From Microbacterium sp. K24 (GTDB lineage: Bacteria; Actinomycetota; Actinomycetes; Actinomycetales; Microbacteriaceae), in contig NZ_SSDJ01000086.1 in NCBI RefSeq assembly GCF_004794465.1, positions 53,958 through 117,957 of the forward strand: a stretch of DNA of 64,000 nucleotides. The letters run 5' to 3'. Positions 51,841-61,093 of this stretch are shown piece by piece (the stretch's first letter is position 1; each line of letters begins with the position of its first letter). The notes beneath the pieces are model-generated. The model did no database searches, had not been told where the DNA came from, and saw only the letters and a list, made by a program, of their open reading frames with translations. The translations under genes and the position numbers were made by a program.

Positions 51841-52887
51841 TCAGCCCACGGTGAACCGCTCGAAGCGGGCGAGCGCCGCGGTCACCCCGTCGGGATCGGC
51901 GGGCGCGACGAAGAGCTCGGGCGGGACTCCCCTGCTCGCGGTCGCGTGCATCCAACATCCGATGACGCGCCCCTGCTCGACGAGCGTCGCGCGCACCATG
52001 CCGTTCTTGCCCGGGCCGACGGTCGCCAGATGCTCGGGCGCGCAGACCGTCGTGCGGTCGGCGTAGGAGAGGTAGTACTCGTCGAAGGCGCCGAGTGCGA
52101 GAACGGATGCCGCGCCGGACGCGCGTCGTGGACGCTCGCGCGCCACGAGCAGTCCTTCGTCGACCTCCTCGACTCGATCGCGTGCCCGCTCGAGGGCCTC
52201 GCGGGACTGGCCGAGCGTGAGACCCGACCACCAGGCGAAGTCCGCGACGCCCGCGGGACCATGCCCCGCGATGTACCGCACGAAGAGCTCGGCGAGCGGG
52301 TCGTCGGGCTGCGCATGCTCGCGGATGTGGTCCTCCACCCGCACGAAGCGCTGCTCGCGCGTCACCCCGTCACGCGCGACCACCGGACCCTGGCAGATGA
52401 GCCCGTCGATGGTGAGCTCGAAGAGCAGGTGCAGCCCGCGCTGGCCGGTGGGGTCGATGCCGACGCCCTCGAGGATCTCGAAGATCTCGGCGCGCGTGCG
52501 ACCGCCGTCGCGGAGCGCCGGGGTCAGCGCCCGCACGGCGAGCGCGACCATGTCGTCGTCGATGCCGAGATCGCGGTGTCGGGATGCCGCCTGCTGACGC
52601 TGACGTGCCGCCGTGACGGACAGCACCCAGCCGAGGTCGCGCGCGGGGATCGTGTGCAGCGTGCCGCGCATCGGCCATGCGCGGACCAGTTCGCCGCGGT
52701 CGAAGGCACGGTCGACGTCGCGCAGTCGCACCTCGCCCCGGGTGCGCAGGGCGAGAGCCCACCGACCGGCGGTGAGATCCTGGCTCTGCACCGCGAGCAT
52801 GTGCGTCGCCGCATCCGTCACGGTCCGTGCCGGGGCGGTCAGACGGTGCGATCGGAGGCGCTCGGCCAGCAGGGTCGCGGTCTTCAT
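51841..52887 (-). CDS. AlkZ/YcaQ-like winged-helix protein (HTH_42 family)
   Basis: 348 residues. The HTH_42 pattern starts with LLAERLRSHRLTAPARTVTDAATHMLAVQSQD, where Q-S-Q matches the catalytic QxQ/QxD region of AlkZ DNA glycosylases (interstrand crosslink repair, azinomycin resistance). The block LVRAWPMRGTLHTIPARDL is diagnostic. Winged-helix segments follow, ending in the conserved DEYYLSYADR and VLVDGxxxGxW-like TLVEQGRVIGCW. Activity on DNA is likely but not proven. Its stop is 7 bp from the regulator stop (convergent). Confidence 0.9.
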   Translation of the reverse strand: MKTATLLAERLRSHRLTAPARTVTDAATHMLAVQSQDLTAGRWALALRTRGEVRLRDVDRAFDRGELVRAWPMRGTLHTIPARDLGWVLSVTAARQRQQAASRHRDLGIDDDMVALAVRALTPALRDGGRTRAEIFEILEGVGIDPTGQRGLHLLFELTIDGLICQGPVVARDGVTREQRFVRVEDHIREHAQPDDPLAELFVRYIAGHGPAGVADFAWWSGLTLGQSREALERARDRVEEVDEGLLVARERPRRASGAASVLALGAFDEYYLSYADRTTVCAPEHLATVGPGKNGMVRATLVEQGRVIGCWMHATASRGVPPELFVAPADPDGVTAALARFERFTVG

Positions 52888-52983
52888 GACCCCATCATGC
52901 CGGGCGCCTCCCCCGCCGACCCACCCCTTTGTGTGCGAGCCGTCCCGTTGTGGGCGGCGAAAGAGGGGCGGGTCGCGCAGAAA

Positions 52984-52998
52984 GGGGCCGTTCGGCGC
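52984..52998. repeat. Dispersed copy of the GGGGCCG(C/T)TCGGCGC repeat
   Basis: GGGGCCGTTCGGCGC matches the 30161/30195 units with one change. It lies in the 124-bp spacer between the AlkZ-like and GAPDH genes; nearby words (GAGGGGCGGGTCGCGCAGAA) look like weaker versions. Confidence 0.55.
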
Positions 52999-53011
52999 AG
53001 GTGAGAGGGTG

Positions 53012-54460
53012 TCAGGCGTGCAGCGTGACCTCGCGACGCGCGGGCAGGACCACGGGGTGCGACCCGGCCATCACCTCGAGCACCCGGATGACCTGGCACG
53101 AGTAGCCGTACTCGTTGTCGTACCAGACGTAGAGCACGATGTCGCGGTCGTTCGCGATGGTGGCGAGACCGTCGACGATGCCGGCGCGATGCGAGCCGAC
53201 GAAATCCGTGGAGACGACCTCGGGACTCTCGACGTAGTCGATCTGCTGGCGCAGCTTCGAGTGCAGCGAGACCCGGCGCAGGTAGTCGTTGAGCTGTTCC
53301 CTCTCGGCGGGCCGCTCGAGGCTGAGGTGCAGCACAGCGAGGGAGACGTCGGGGGTGGGGACGCGGATCGCGGAGCCGGTGAGCTTGCCCTCGAGCTCGG
53401 GGAGGGCACGGGCGACGGCCTTCGCGGCTCCGGTCTCGGTGATGACCATGTTGAGCACGGCGGAGCGTCCGCGGCGGTCGCCGCTGTGGAAGTTGTCGAT
53501 GAGGTTTTGGTCGTTCGTGAACGAGTGCACGGTCTCGACGTGGCCGCGGACGATGCCGTACGCCTCGTCGATCGCCTTCAGCACCGGCGTGATCGCGTTG
53601 GTCGTGCACGATGCGGCGGTGATGATGCGGTCGTCCGGCGTGATGGTGTCGTCGTTGATGCCGTGCACGATGTTCTTCAGCGCGCCCTTGCCCGGTGCGG
53701 TGAGCAGCACGCGCGCGACGCCCGTCGCCTCGAGGTGGCGGCTGAGGCCCTCTTCGTCGCGCCAGCGTCCGGTGTTGTCGACGACGATCGCGTCGTGGAT
53801 GCCGTAGGCGGTGTAGTCGACGGATGCCGGGTCGCCCGAGTAGATCACCTGGATGCGGGTGCCGTTGGCGATGATCTGCTCTGCTTCCTCGTCGACGGTG
53901 ACCGAGCCGGGGAAGCGTCCGTGCACCGAGTCGCGCAGGAGGAGGGAGGCGCGCTTGACGAGATCGTTCGCCGAGCCGCGACGGACGACGATCGCCCGCA
54001 GACGCAGTCCGCTGCCCCCGCCGGTGTGGGCGATGAGGATGCGGGCGAGCAGACGTCCGATGCGCCCGAAGCCGTAGAGCACCACGTCGGTCGGGTCGGC
54101 GGCGACGGCGCCGATGGCGGGCGCGAGCGCCTCGGCGAGGTAGGCGTCCAGGGGCTGTGCGCTCTCCGCATGACCCGCGACGAGGCGTGCGACGTCGAGG
54201 GAGGAGGCTCCGGGCGCGAGCTGGTGGATCGCGTCGAGCACGGCGAGCGTGTCGTCGAGGGCGAGCTGCTCGTGGCCGAGCTGTGCGACGCGCTCGTGCA
54301 CTTCGACGAGGCCGGTGGCGGAGAGGCCGAGCAGCCGGTGACCGTGGAGGGAGGTCACCACGTCGTGCTCGCGCTTGAGTGAGCCGATGAGCGGGATCAT
54401 CCGCTCGGCGAGCTCTTCTCTCGCCGTCCAGTCGTCGTCGCGTGCAGCGGAATCGTTCAT
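53012..54460 (-). CDS. Glyceraldehyde-3-phosphate dehydrogenase, long form
   Basis: 482 residues from ATG 54460; normal GAPDH is about 335. Residues 1-125 are an all-helical extension (AERMIPLIGSLKREHDVVTSLHGHRLLG). NAD fold begins at about 126 with VVLYGFGRIGRLLARILI. Catalytic Cys near 283 in ITAASCTTNAITPVLKAI; His in ETVHSFTNDQN; C-terminal WYDNEYGYSCQVIRVLEVM. The same long type (often called gapB-like or Gap2) is known in some actinobacteria and bacteroidetes as a gluconeogenic or NADP-using GAPDH. It is near pckG, which fits gluconeogenesis. Coenzyme preference is not assigned here. Confidence 0.9.
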   Translation of the reverse strand: MNDSAARDDDWTAREELAERMIPLIGSLKREHDVVTSLHGHRLLGLSATGLVEVHERVAQLGHEQLALDDTLAVLDAIHQLAPGASSLDVARLVAGHAESAQPLDAYLAEALAPAIGAVAADPTDVVLYGFGRIGRLLARILIAHTGGGSGLRLRAIVVRRGSANDLVKRASLLLRDSVHGRFPGSVTVDEEAEQIIANGTRIQVIYSGDPASVDYTAYGIHDAIVVDNTGRWRDEEGLSRHLEATGVARVLLTAPGKGALKNIVHGINDDTITPDDRIITAASCTTNAITPVLKAIDEAYGIVRGHVETVHSFTNDQNLIDNFHSGDRRGRSAVLNMVITETGAAKAVARALPELEGKLTGSAIRVPTPDVSLAVLHLSLERPAEREQLNDYLRRVSLHSKLRQQIDYVESPEVVSTDFVGSHRAGIVDGLATIANDRDIVLYVWYDNEYGYSCQVIRVLEVMAGSHPVVLPARREVTLHA

Positions 54461-54623
54461 CTGCGTCCTTGCATGTGTGAGCGCGCCGAGGTCGCCGGCG
54501 CGCGAGGTTGCCGGGTGAGCTTCGGGGGATGCCACCAGCGTACGCGCCGCGGGTGGCGGCCACCGAATCGCGCGACGCGTCTCGCCATCCGCGGTGCCGT
54601 TTTACGTCTACACTGGTGGAATA

Positions 54624-55967
54624 ATGAGCGAGACACTCCTCGGCGAGGACGCCGACCTGATCATCCGCGGCGGACGAGTGCACATCTTCGACGACAGCCG
54701 CTCGCCGGTCGAGGCCGTGGCCGTGCGCGACGGCCGGATCGTCGCCCTCGGCGCCGAAGCCGAGGCGCTGGACGCCCGTACGATCATCGAACTCGACGGG
54801 CGCACGGCGATCCCCGGCATCAACGATGCGCATCTGCATGCCGCATGGCTCGGCGCACGCTGGCCCCACCTGTTCTTCTCGGATACACCGCCCGAGGATC
54901 AGCCGTCCGGCCGACTCGTCTCGACCGCGGTGGAGCGGCGCTCGGCACTGCAGCAGGCATGGCGCCTTCTCGCCGAGCACGGCATCACGAGCTACACCGA
55001 GCCGGGGATCGGCCCCGGAGAGGACGACGGAGAGACCGGGTGCTTCGGCACCGACATGCTGTCCACCTACGTCGAGCTGCACCGCGCGGGCGCGCAGACA
55101 TCGCGCGTGACGATGCTCCGCCTGTTCGGCACGATCGACGGCGAGAGCAGCCTCGACGACTTCGAGCGCGGCATCCGCTCCCCCGTTCCCGTCACCGACG
55201 CCGAGTGGCTGGCGATCACGGGCGTGAAGATCTTCGCCGACGGCATCCCACCGATGGCGACGGCCTGGGTCCACGAGCCGTACGCGGACGGGACGACCGG
55301 TGCGCTCCTCACGCGGGGCGGCGATGATCCGCTCGCCGCGTTCCGGCGGATGATCGAGATCGCCGCGTCCCGCGGCCTGCAGATCGCCGTGCACGCCACC
55401 GGAGATCGTTCGATCGCGGAGTTCCTGCGGGTGCTCGAGCGTCTCGACGACGCCCCCGCTGCGCGCGGACCCCACTACGTCGTGCACGGCGACCTCGCCA
55501 CCCCGGCGCAGATCGCGCGGATGGGACGCATCGGCGCCGGGTTCGCCGTGCAGCCGCTGATCGCCTCGCACACCCACGCCTGGGCCGGGGCGATGCTCGG
55601 GGCCGAGCGGCTGGCGGGCGCCTGGCCGCTCGCCGAGATGCTCTCCTCCGGGGCGCTGACGACGATCACGAGCGATTCCCCCATCGCGACGCCGGACTGG
55701 CGCATCGGGCTCGACGCCTCGCTCTCGCTCCTCGGCGCGGCCGGCACGGGCGACGACGCCGAGACCCGCCGCACCCTGGTGCGGGCGATGACCGTCGATG
55801 CCGCCCGGCAGGACGGCGCCTCCGCGTGGAAGGGTTCGCTGGAGGTGGGCAAGGTCGCCGACCTGACCGTCCTCGACGAGGACCCGCTCGAGCCCGGTCG
55901 CGCCTTCTCCGCGATCGGCATCGCGCGCACGATCGTCGACGGCAGGACGGTCTTCGCCCGCTCCTGA
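54624..55967 (+). CDS. YtcJ-like metal-dependent amidohydrolase
   Basis: 447 residues from ATG 54624; TACACT 9 bp before suggests a very short leader. Amidohydrolase_3 features: PGINDAHLHA (metal His70, His72), GVKIFADGIPPMATAW, HATGDRSIAEF, HGDLATPAQIARM, SDSPIATPDW (Asp). A C-terminal beta domain reads GSLEVGKVADLTVLDEDPL. It hydrolyses an amide or related C-N bond; substrate unknown. It is divergent from the GAPDH gene. Confidence 0.9.
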   Translation: MSETLLGEDADLIIRGGRVHIFDDSRSPVEAVAVRDGRIVALGAEAEALDARTIIELDGRTAIPGINDAHLHAAWLGARWPHLFFSDTPPEDQPSGRLVSTAVERRSALQQAWRLLAEHGITSYTEPGIGPGEDDGETGCFGTDMLSTYVELHRAGAQTSRVTMLRLFGTIDGESSLDDFERGIRSPVPVTDAEWLAITGVKIFADGIPPMATAWVHEPYADGTTGALLTRGGDDPLAAFRRMIEIAASRGLQIAVHATGDRSIAEFLRVLERLDDAPAARGPHYVVHGDLATPAQIARMGRIGAGFAVQPLIASHTHAWAGAMLGAERLAGAWPLAEMLSSGALTTITSDSPIATPDWRIGLDASLSLLGAAGTGDDAETRRTLVRAMTVDAARQDGASAWKGSLEVGKVADLTVLDEDPLEPGRAFSAIGIARTIVDGRTVFARS

Positions 55968-55982
55968 GCGGGACACGAAAAC

Positions 55983-56014
55983 GGCGGGTGGCATGTTCAC
56001 GCATGCCACCCGCC
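55983..56014. terminator. Bidirectional terminator
   Basis: GGCGGGTGGCATG (55983-55995) pairs perfectly with CATGCCACCCGCC (56002-56014), loop TTCACG, preceded by GAAAAC. It sits between the convergent amidohydrolase and methyltransferase genes. Confidence 0.85.
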
Positions 56015-56043
56015 TCCGGTCCCCCTCGGACCAGCTCTTCGCC

Positions 56044-57033
56044 TCAGACCGCGGTCGCGACCAGCACCCGCGGGCTGCCGGGCAGCGCGACCTTCTCGCG
56101 CACCTCCCAGCCGGCATCGCTCAGCCATCCGCGCACCTCGGCCTCGGGGTACACGATCGTGCCGTCGATCACGAGGTACTCCCCGGCGTGCAGCGCATCG
56201 AGACCGCGCTGCTCCTCATCGTCGTCGAGGAAGAAGTCGAGCACCGTGAGTGTGGCTCCCGGCGCCGCCGCGTTCCTGAGGTTGCGGAAGATCCGCGCGT
56301 TCTCCTCGGCGCTGAAGCGGTGGATGACGTGATTCGCGAAGACGGCGTCGTACTCGCCCTGCGGTTCGGCGGTCGCCGTCTCCCCCACCTCGACGACGAC
56401 GCGGTCGCCGACTCCTGCGGCCTCGATCGCCTCGGCGATGCCGTCTTCGAATCCGGCGGCGTAGACGAACGTGGTGTGCAGCTGCGGGTTCTGCGCCATG
56501 ACCGACAGGGCGAACTCGGCCGACAGACCCCCGAAGTCGAGCGCCTTCGTCGCCCCGGCCAGATCGACGTGGCGACCGAACTCCTGCGCATGCAGACGGT
56601 TGTACGTCATCACACCGGCCATGAAGGTCGCCCAGCGAGCATCGTCCATCTGCAGGTCGCCCGGTTCCGTCGTGTCGACCGTGTGCGCGAACTGCAGCCA
56701 GTGCGGGTAGCTGATCTCGCCGAGGAACGTGAGGAACGGAGCCAGATCGACGGCCGAGTCCTCGCCCGTGAGATAGGCCGCGGCGTCTGCGGAGACGCGG
56801 TAGCGTCCGTCCGCACGGACGAGGAGACCCTTGGCGGCCATCGCGTCGGCGAGGATGCGCGCGATGCGCTCGCTCACCCCGCAGCGCTCCGCGATCGCGG
56901 GGACCGTGTCTTCGCCGCCGGCGACAGCGGAGAACAGCCCGATCCGACTGGCTTCGAACAGCTGCTTCGACGCCATGTAGCCGGTCGCGATGTCCAGGAT
57001 CCGCGCGGCGTCGGGCGTGGAGGTGATCGTCAT
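56044..57033 (-). CDS. SAM-dependent O-methyltransferase (COMT/TcmO type)
   Basis: 329 residues from ATG 57033. The N-terminal dimerisation winged helix reads ASKQLFEASRIGLFSAVAGG and IAERCGVSERIARILADAMAAKGLL. The Rossmann part has ALDFGGLSAEFALSVMAQNP (motif I with DFGG instead of the usual DxGGGxG), DAVFANHVIHRFSAEENARIFRNLRNAA and VLDFFLDDDEEQRG. It methylates oxygen atoms of small molecules, often polyketides. The ATGA overlap with the hydrolase gene upstream, and the TetR and peptide importer genes on the same strand, suggest work on an imported or produced compound. Confidence 0.9.
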   Translation of the reverse strand: MTITSTPDAARILDIATGYMASKQLFEASRIGLFSAVAGGEDTVPAIAERCGVSERIARILADAMAAKGLLVRADGRYRVSADAAAYLTGEDSAVDLAPFLTFLGEISYPHWLQFAHTVDTTEPGDLQMDDARWATFMAGVMTYNRLHAQEFGRHVDLAGATKALDFGGLSAEFALSVMAQNPQLHTTFVYAAGFEDGIAEAIEAAGVGDRVVVEVGETATAEPQGEYDAVFANHVIHRFSAEENARIFRNLRNAAAPGATLTVLDFFLDDDEEQRGLDALHAGEYLVIDGTIVYPEAEVRGWLSDAGWEVREKVALPGSPRVLVATAV

Positions 57034-57803
57034 GAGGAGTGCCTTTCGTGAATGTGCGCATCGTGCGCGAGGAAGCGCTGCACCGCGGAGCGGAACTCCG
57101 CCGTGTGCAGCGCGACGAGGTGGTCGCCCGGGACACGCGTGGTCCGGGCGTCGGGCAGGAGAGCGGCGAGTTCGTCGATTCCCGCCGACATGGGGTCGTC
57201 GACGCCGCCGATCAGCAGCACCGGCATCTGCGGGCCACCGGAATCGGGGGCGAAGGGCTCGGATGCGAGGCCCTCGATCAGGTCGAGCAGCTCCGCCGGA
57301 CGGTTGCCCGGCTGTGACGCCATCTGCACGATCATGCTCGTGAGCGGGTCGGTCGGCTGCGCTCCCCCGGCGATCGCGTCTCGCGCAGCGCCGAGGTCGA
57401 CCAGCACGAACGGCTCGCCGGCGCTGAGTCCGCCGAGCACCAGCCGGCCGACCCGGAGCGACGGATGCTGCGCCAGGTCCCAGGCGAGACGTGCCCCGAG
57501 CGAGTATCCGACGAGATCGACCTCGACCGTGCCGTCCGTCTCGGCGCCGCCCTCCCCTGTGACGATCGGCTCGGTGACGATCGCCTCGGCGAGCGCGTCG
57601 ACGGCCAGGGAGGTGTTCGAGACGCCGAGGCCCGCGCTCTCGCCGTGCGCCGGGAGGTCGATGACCACCCGGGGACGCTCGGCGAAGACCCGCGCCCATT
57701 CGGCATCCGGCCAGTCCTGTGCCCCGCGCGAGGCGAGACCGTGCAGGAGCACGATGGGTCGCCCGGTGCCCGGGTGGTGTTCGACGTACAGGGGGGAGGT
57801 CAC
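57030..57803 (-). CDS. Alpha/beta hydrolase
   Basis: 257 residues from GTG 57803. Oxyanion part is IVLLHGLASRG; the nucleophile elbow is VGYSLGARLAW (Ser); acid in IGGVDDPMSAG; His in VPGDHLVALH. The size and sequence fit small esterase/lactonase-like hydrolases. Translation-coupled with the methyltransferase (ATGA) and 34 bp behind the TetR gene, so all three are one unit. Confidence 0.9.
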   Translation of the reverse strand: MTSPLYVEHHPGTGRPIVLLHGLASRGAQDWPDAEWARVFAERPRVVIDLPAHGESAGLGVSNTSLAVDALAEAIVTEPIVTGEGGAETDGTVEVDLVGYSLGARLAWDLAQHPSLRVGRLVLGGLSAGEPFVLVDLGAARDAIAGGAQPTDPLTSMIVQMASQPGNRPAELLDLIEGLASEPFAPDSGGPQMPVLLIGGVDDPMSAGIDELAALLPDARTTRVPGDHLVALHTAEFRSAVQRFLAHDAHIHERHSS

Positions 57804-57837
57804 GATGCGCCGTCCTCTCGGATGCGGCGCGTCGCGG

Positions 57838-58425
57838 TCAGCGGAGTCGCGCCAGGAACTGGTCGATGTAGGTCTGGTAGTCGGCGATGCGCTCGCCGTC
57901 GGGGTACATGAGGTTGATGACCGTCGCGCCCACCGCGGCCGAGATGTACTCGTTCGCCGGCGTTCCGAAGTCCTGGTCGCGGATCGAGCCCTCGTCGCGC
58001 GCCGCTTCCATCCGTTCGATGAGCGACGACCTCCACGAGGCGAGGTGCCCGCGGTACAGCTCCGCGAGCGACTCGTTCGCCATCGCGTACTCCCACAGGG
58101 CGAGCAGCACGCGTCCGGCGGCGATCTGGTCCTGATCGCGCGGGATCGTCGCCTCCAGGAATCCGCGCAGCGCGGCATCCGCGGTCATCGGCTCCGCGCC
58201 GACGGCCTGCACTCCCTCGGACATCTCCTGCAGGATGGTCTCGAACGTCGCCGCGACGATGCTCTCCTTGCCGGGGAAGTAGTGCTTCAGCGCACCGTTC
58301 GCGAAGCCGGCCTCGGCGGCGATGCTGCGCATCGTGGCCGCCTCGAAGCCGCCCTTGAGGATGATGCTCTTGGCGACCTCGACGATGTCCCGTCGACGCT
58401 GGTCGTGATCGATGATCTTCGGCAT
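57838..58425 (-). CDS. TetR-family regulator
   Basis: 195 residues. HTH about 10-55: RRDIVEVAKSIILKGGFEAATMRSIAAEAGFANGALKHYF read in two parts (RRDIVEVAKSI and IAAEAGFANGALKHYF). C-terminal domain of the TetR_C_6 / BetI sort with LLALWEYAMANESLAELYRGHLASWR. AAGGACCCC stands before ATG 58425. It is probably a regulator of the hydrolase-methyltransferase pair and perhaps of the importer genes 48 bp upstream. Ligand unknown. Confidence 0.92.
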   Translation of the reverse strand: MPKIIDHDQRRRDIVEVAKSIILKGGFEAATMRSIAAEAGFANGALKHYFPGKESIVAATFETILQEMSEGVQAVGAEPMTADAALRGFLEATIPRDQDQIAAGRVLLALWEYAMANESLAELYRGHLASWRSSLIERMEAARDEGSIRDQDFGTPANEYISAAVGATVINLMYPDGERIADYQTYIDQFLARLR

Positions 58426-58472
58426 GGGGTCCTTCCGGCCGATCGTGGACGGCGTGCAGATCCGGCCTGGAG

Positions 58473-59306
58473 CTACCGTACCGCCGCATCGCGCACCTCC
58501 CGAAGAGCGAGCCACTGGGCACGTCGCTCGCGTTGCGCGGCCGGATCGGCGACGGGCGAGGCCAGGCGCAGACGCTCGGAGTACGGATGCTGGGGCCGAC
58601 GGGTGACCTGCTCTCCTTCGCCGACCTCGACGAGCTCGCCGCGATACATCACGGCGACCCGGTGGCAGACGCGCCGCACGACGCCGAGGTCGTGCGACAC
58701 GAACAGGTACGCCACGCCGGTGTCGCGCTGCAGCTCGATGAACAGGTCGAGGATCGTCGCCTGCGTGGTGAGGTCGAGAGCGCTCACCGGCTCGTCGCAC
58801 ACGATCAGGCGCGGCCCTCGGACCAGCGCCCGGGCGATCGCGATCCGCTGACGCTGGCCGCCGGAGAACTCGCTGGGGTAGCGGTCCATCGCCGAGTCGG
58901 GAAGGCGGACGCGGTCGAGCATCTCGCGCACCCTGATCTCGGCCGCCTTCGGCCCGATCCCGGTGGTGAGGAGCGGCTCGGCGAGGACGTCGCCGACGGT
59001 CATCGCGGGATTCAGCGAGCCGTACGGGTCTTGGAACACGACCTGCACGTCGTCGGCGAGCGCGCGTCGGGCGCGGCCCCCGAGACCGCTGATCTCCTGC
59101 CCGTCGAACCGGATGCTGCCGCTCGTGACGGGCGCGAGCCCGAGGATCGCCTTGCCGAGGGTCGACTTCCCCGATCCCGACTCCCCCACGAGGCCGAGGC
59201 ACTCTCCCGGGGCGATGTCGAGGGAGACGCCGTGCAGCGCGCGGAATGCGCCGCGACCGCGACCGTACTCGACGACCAGGTCGCGCACTTCGAGCAGCGG
59301 GTTCAT
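58473..59306 (-). CDS. Peptide/nickel-type ABC transporter ATPase (DppF/OppF-like)
   Basis: 277 residues. Walker A GESGSGKST near 41; Q loop VVFQDPYGSLNPAMTVGD; signature EFSGGQRQRIAIARALV; Walker B LIVCDEPVSALD; H loop FVSHDLGVV; then the Opp/Dpp tail HRVAVMYRGELVEVG and HPYSERL. Second ATPase of the importer, coupled by ATGA to the fused permease-ATPase gene. Confidence 0.93.
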   Translation of the reverse strand: MNPLLEVRDLVVEYGRGRGAFRALHGVSLDIAPGECLGLVGESGSGKSTLGKAILGLAPVTSGSIRFDGQEISGLGGRARRALADDVQVVFQDPYGSLNPAMTVGDVLAEPLLTTGIGPKAAEIRVREMLDRVRLPDSAMDRYPSEFSGGQRQRIAIARALVRGPRLIVCDEPVSALDLTTQATILDLFIELQRDTGVAYLFVSHDLGVVRRVCHRVAVMYRGELVEVGEGEQVTRRPQHPYSERLRLASPVADPAAQRERRAQWLALREVRDAAVR

Positions 59307-61093
59307 GCGGGCACCTCCGTCGTGCGGGCGGATCGATCCAGCGCGGCGCGGCCGTCGGCATCGTCGAGGGACGCGGCGATCAGCTCGCGGGTGTAGGCGG
59401 CTGCGGGGGCGGCGAAGAGTTCGTCGACCGGACCGGACTCCACGATCTCGCCGCCGCGCATCACGATCACCCGGTCGCAGATGTCGGCCACGACGCCGAA
59501 GTTGTGGGTGACGATGAGCAGAGCCATGCCGTACTCGGCCTGGAGTTCGCGCAGCAGCTCCAGCACTTCGGCCTGCACGGTCACGTCGAGGGCCGTGGTC
59601 GGCTCGTCGGCGACGAGCAGCGACGGCTTGCCCGAGATCGCGCCGGCGATCAGCACGCGCTGTGCCATGCCTCCCGAGACCTGATGCGGGTAGCTGCGCA
59701 TGACGCGCTCAGGATCGGTGAGACCGACGCGCAGGAGCATCTCTCGGGCGCGGTCCTTGGCCGCGCGTCTGCTGAGCCCGTGTGTGCGACGCAGCGGTTC
59801 GACGAGCTGATGACCGATCGTGTACGACGGGTCGAGGTTGCTCATCGGCTCCTGCGGCACGTAGCCGATCTCGCGACCCAGCAGCGCCTGTCGCTGCTTC
59901 GGCGTCGCGCGGCCGACGTCCTTGCCGCCGACCCAGATCGCATCGGCGACGGAACGCCCGGTGGAGGGCAGCAGATCGAGCACCGAGAACACCGTCTGCG
60001 ACTTGCCCGACCCCGACTCTCCCACGATCCCGACGACCTCGCCGGGTGCGACGTCGAGCGTCACGCCGTGCACGACCTCGGTCTCACCGGAGGGCGTCGC
60101 ATGGATGACGCGCAGGTTCTCCACGCGCAGCGCCGAGTCCGCGGCGGCGTGGTGCACCGCGCCGGTGGCCGGAGCGGAAGGGGTGGACGCTGCGGCATCC
60201 GCTCGACGGCCCTTCGGGCGCGGGGTGCGCACCTGCACGAGTTCGGCGAGCGTCGATCCCATGATGGCGAGCACCGCGATGGTCAGTCCGAGCGCGGTCG
60301 AGGGCCACAGGAGCATCAGCGGGTAGGTGAGCATGAGACGGAAGCCCTCGAGCATCATCGCTCCCCAGCTCGGCACGTTCGAGTCGCCGATGCCGAGGAA
60401 CTGGAGGCCGGCCTGCATGCCCATCGCGATACCGGCGGTGAGGGCGGTCTGGATGATCACGGGAGGGTAGACGGCCGTGATCACGTGACGGAAGATGATG
60501 CGGCCGTCGGAGAGCCCCGAGACGCGCGCGGCGTCGATGTAGGGCTCGCCCCGCACCGCGAGCGTCTGCGAGCGGGAGATGCGGAAGTAGCCGGGGACCA
60601 TGAACACGCCCACCGTGGCCATGAGCAGCTCGAAATTGTTGCGGCTTCCGGCGGCGACCACGAGAAGGATGATCATGCCGGGGATCGACTGCAGCGCGTC
60701 GCTGATCCAGGTGGCGACGCGGTCGAACGCCCCGCCGAAGTATCCTGCGGCGACGCCGGCCGGCACGCCGATGATCAGCGCGGTGATGATCGTGATGAGC
60801 GCGCCCCACAGCGTCGTGCGGGTGCCGTAGATGAGTCGCGAGAGGATGTCGCGCCCGGTCGAGTCGCCGCCGAGGAGGTGTTCGGGCCCCGGGGCCGCCT
60901 TGGCCGCGCCGAGATCGACGAGGTTCGGGTCCATCGGCGCGAGCAGGGGCGCGAGGATGCCGACCAGCACGATGAGGAGGAAGATCGCCAGCGGGATGTA
61001 GCCGCCGGGGTGGCGGAGGAATCGGCGCAGGAGCCCGGACCGGCGCTTCTGCGCGGCGCGATCGAACGCGACGCGGATGTCTGTCGTGGTCAT
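59303..61093 (-). CDS. Fused peptide-type ABC permease (DppC-like) and ATPase (DppD-like)
   Basis: 596 residues. Residues 1-290 are a DppC permease: N-terminal GGYIPLAIFLLIVLVGILAPLLAP, LLGGDSTGRDILSRLIYGTRTTL and the EAA-type loop YIDAARVSGLSDGRIIFRHVI. A linker (about 290-325, Arg/Ala/Ser/Pro-rich) leads to the ATPase: Walker A GESGSGKSQ (Thr/Ser of GKS/T followed by Gln), VPQEPMSNLDPSYTIG, signature VSGGMAQRVLIAGA, Walker B LLVADEPTTALD, H loop VTHNFGVV. Normally two proteins. The reading frame is unbroken; ATGA joins it to both neighbours. The heterodimer partner is the DppF-like protein. Confidence 0.93.
   Translation of the reverse strand: MTTTDIRVAFDRAAQKRRSGLLRRFLRHPGGYIPLAIFLLIVLVGILAPLLAPMDPNLVDLGAAKAAPGPEHLLGGDSTGRDILSRLIYGTRTTLWGALITIITALIIGVPAGVAAGYFGGAFDRVATWISDALQSIPGMIILLVVAAGSRNNFELLMATVGVFMVPGYFRISRSQTLAVRGEPYIDAARVSGLSDGRIIFRHVITAVYPPVIIQTALTAGIAMGMQAGLQFLGIGDSNVPSWGAMMLEGFRLMLTYPLMLLWPSTALGLTIAVLAIMGSTLAELVQVRTPRPKGRRADAAASTPSAPATGAVHHAAADSALRVENLRVIHATPSGETEVVHGVTLDVAPGEVVGIVGESGSGKSQTVFSVLDLLPSTGRSVADAIWVGGKDVGRATPKQRQALLGREIGYVPQEPMSNLDPSYTIGHQLVEPLRRTHGLSRRAAKDRAREMLLRVGLTDPERVMRSYPHQVSGGMAQRVLIAGAISGKPSLLVADEPTTALDVTVQAEVLELLRELQAEYGMALLIVTHNFGVVADICDRVIVMRGGEIVESGPVDELFAAPAAAYTRELIAASLDDADGRAALDRSARTTEVPA

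Noticed and set aside
52884..56117. A 1077-codon minus-strand open frame across GAPDH and amidohydrolase genes
   Set aside because: Wrong frame for GAPDH and antisense to the amidohydrolase; Arg-rich.
59303..61093. Fusion of DppC and DppD as a sequencing error
   Set aside because: The frame is open through a credible linker and neighbouring ATGA joints are intact; no sign of a shifted frame in either domain.
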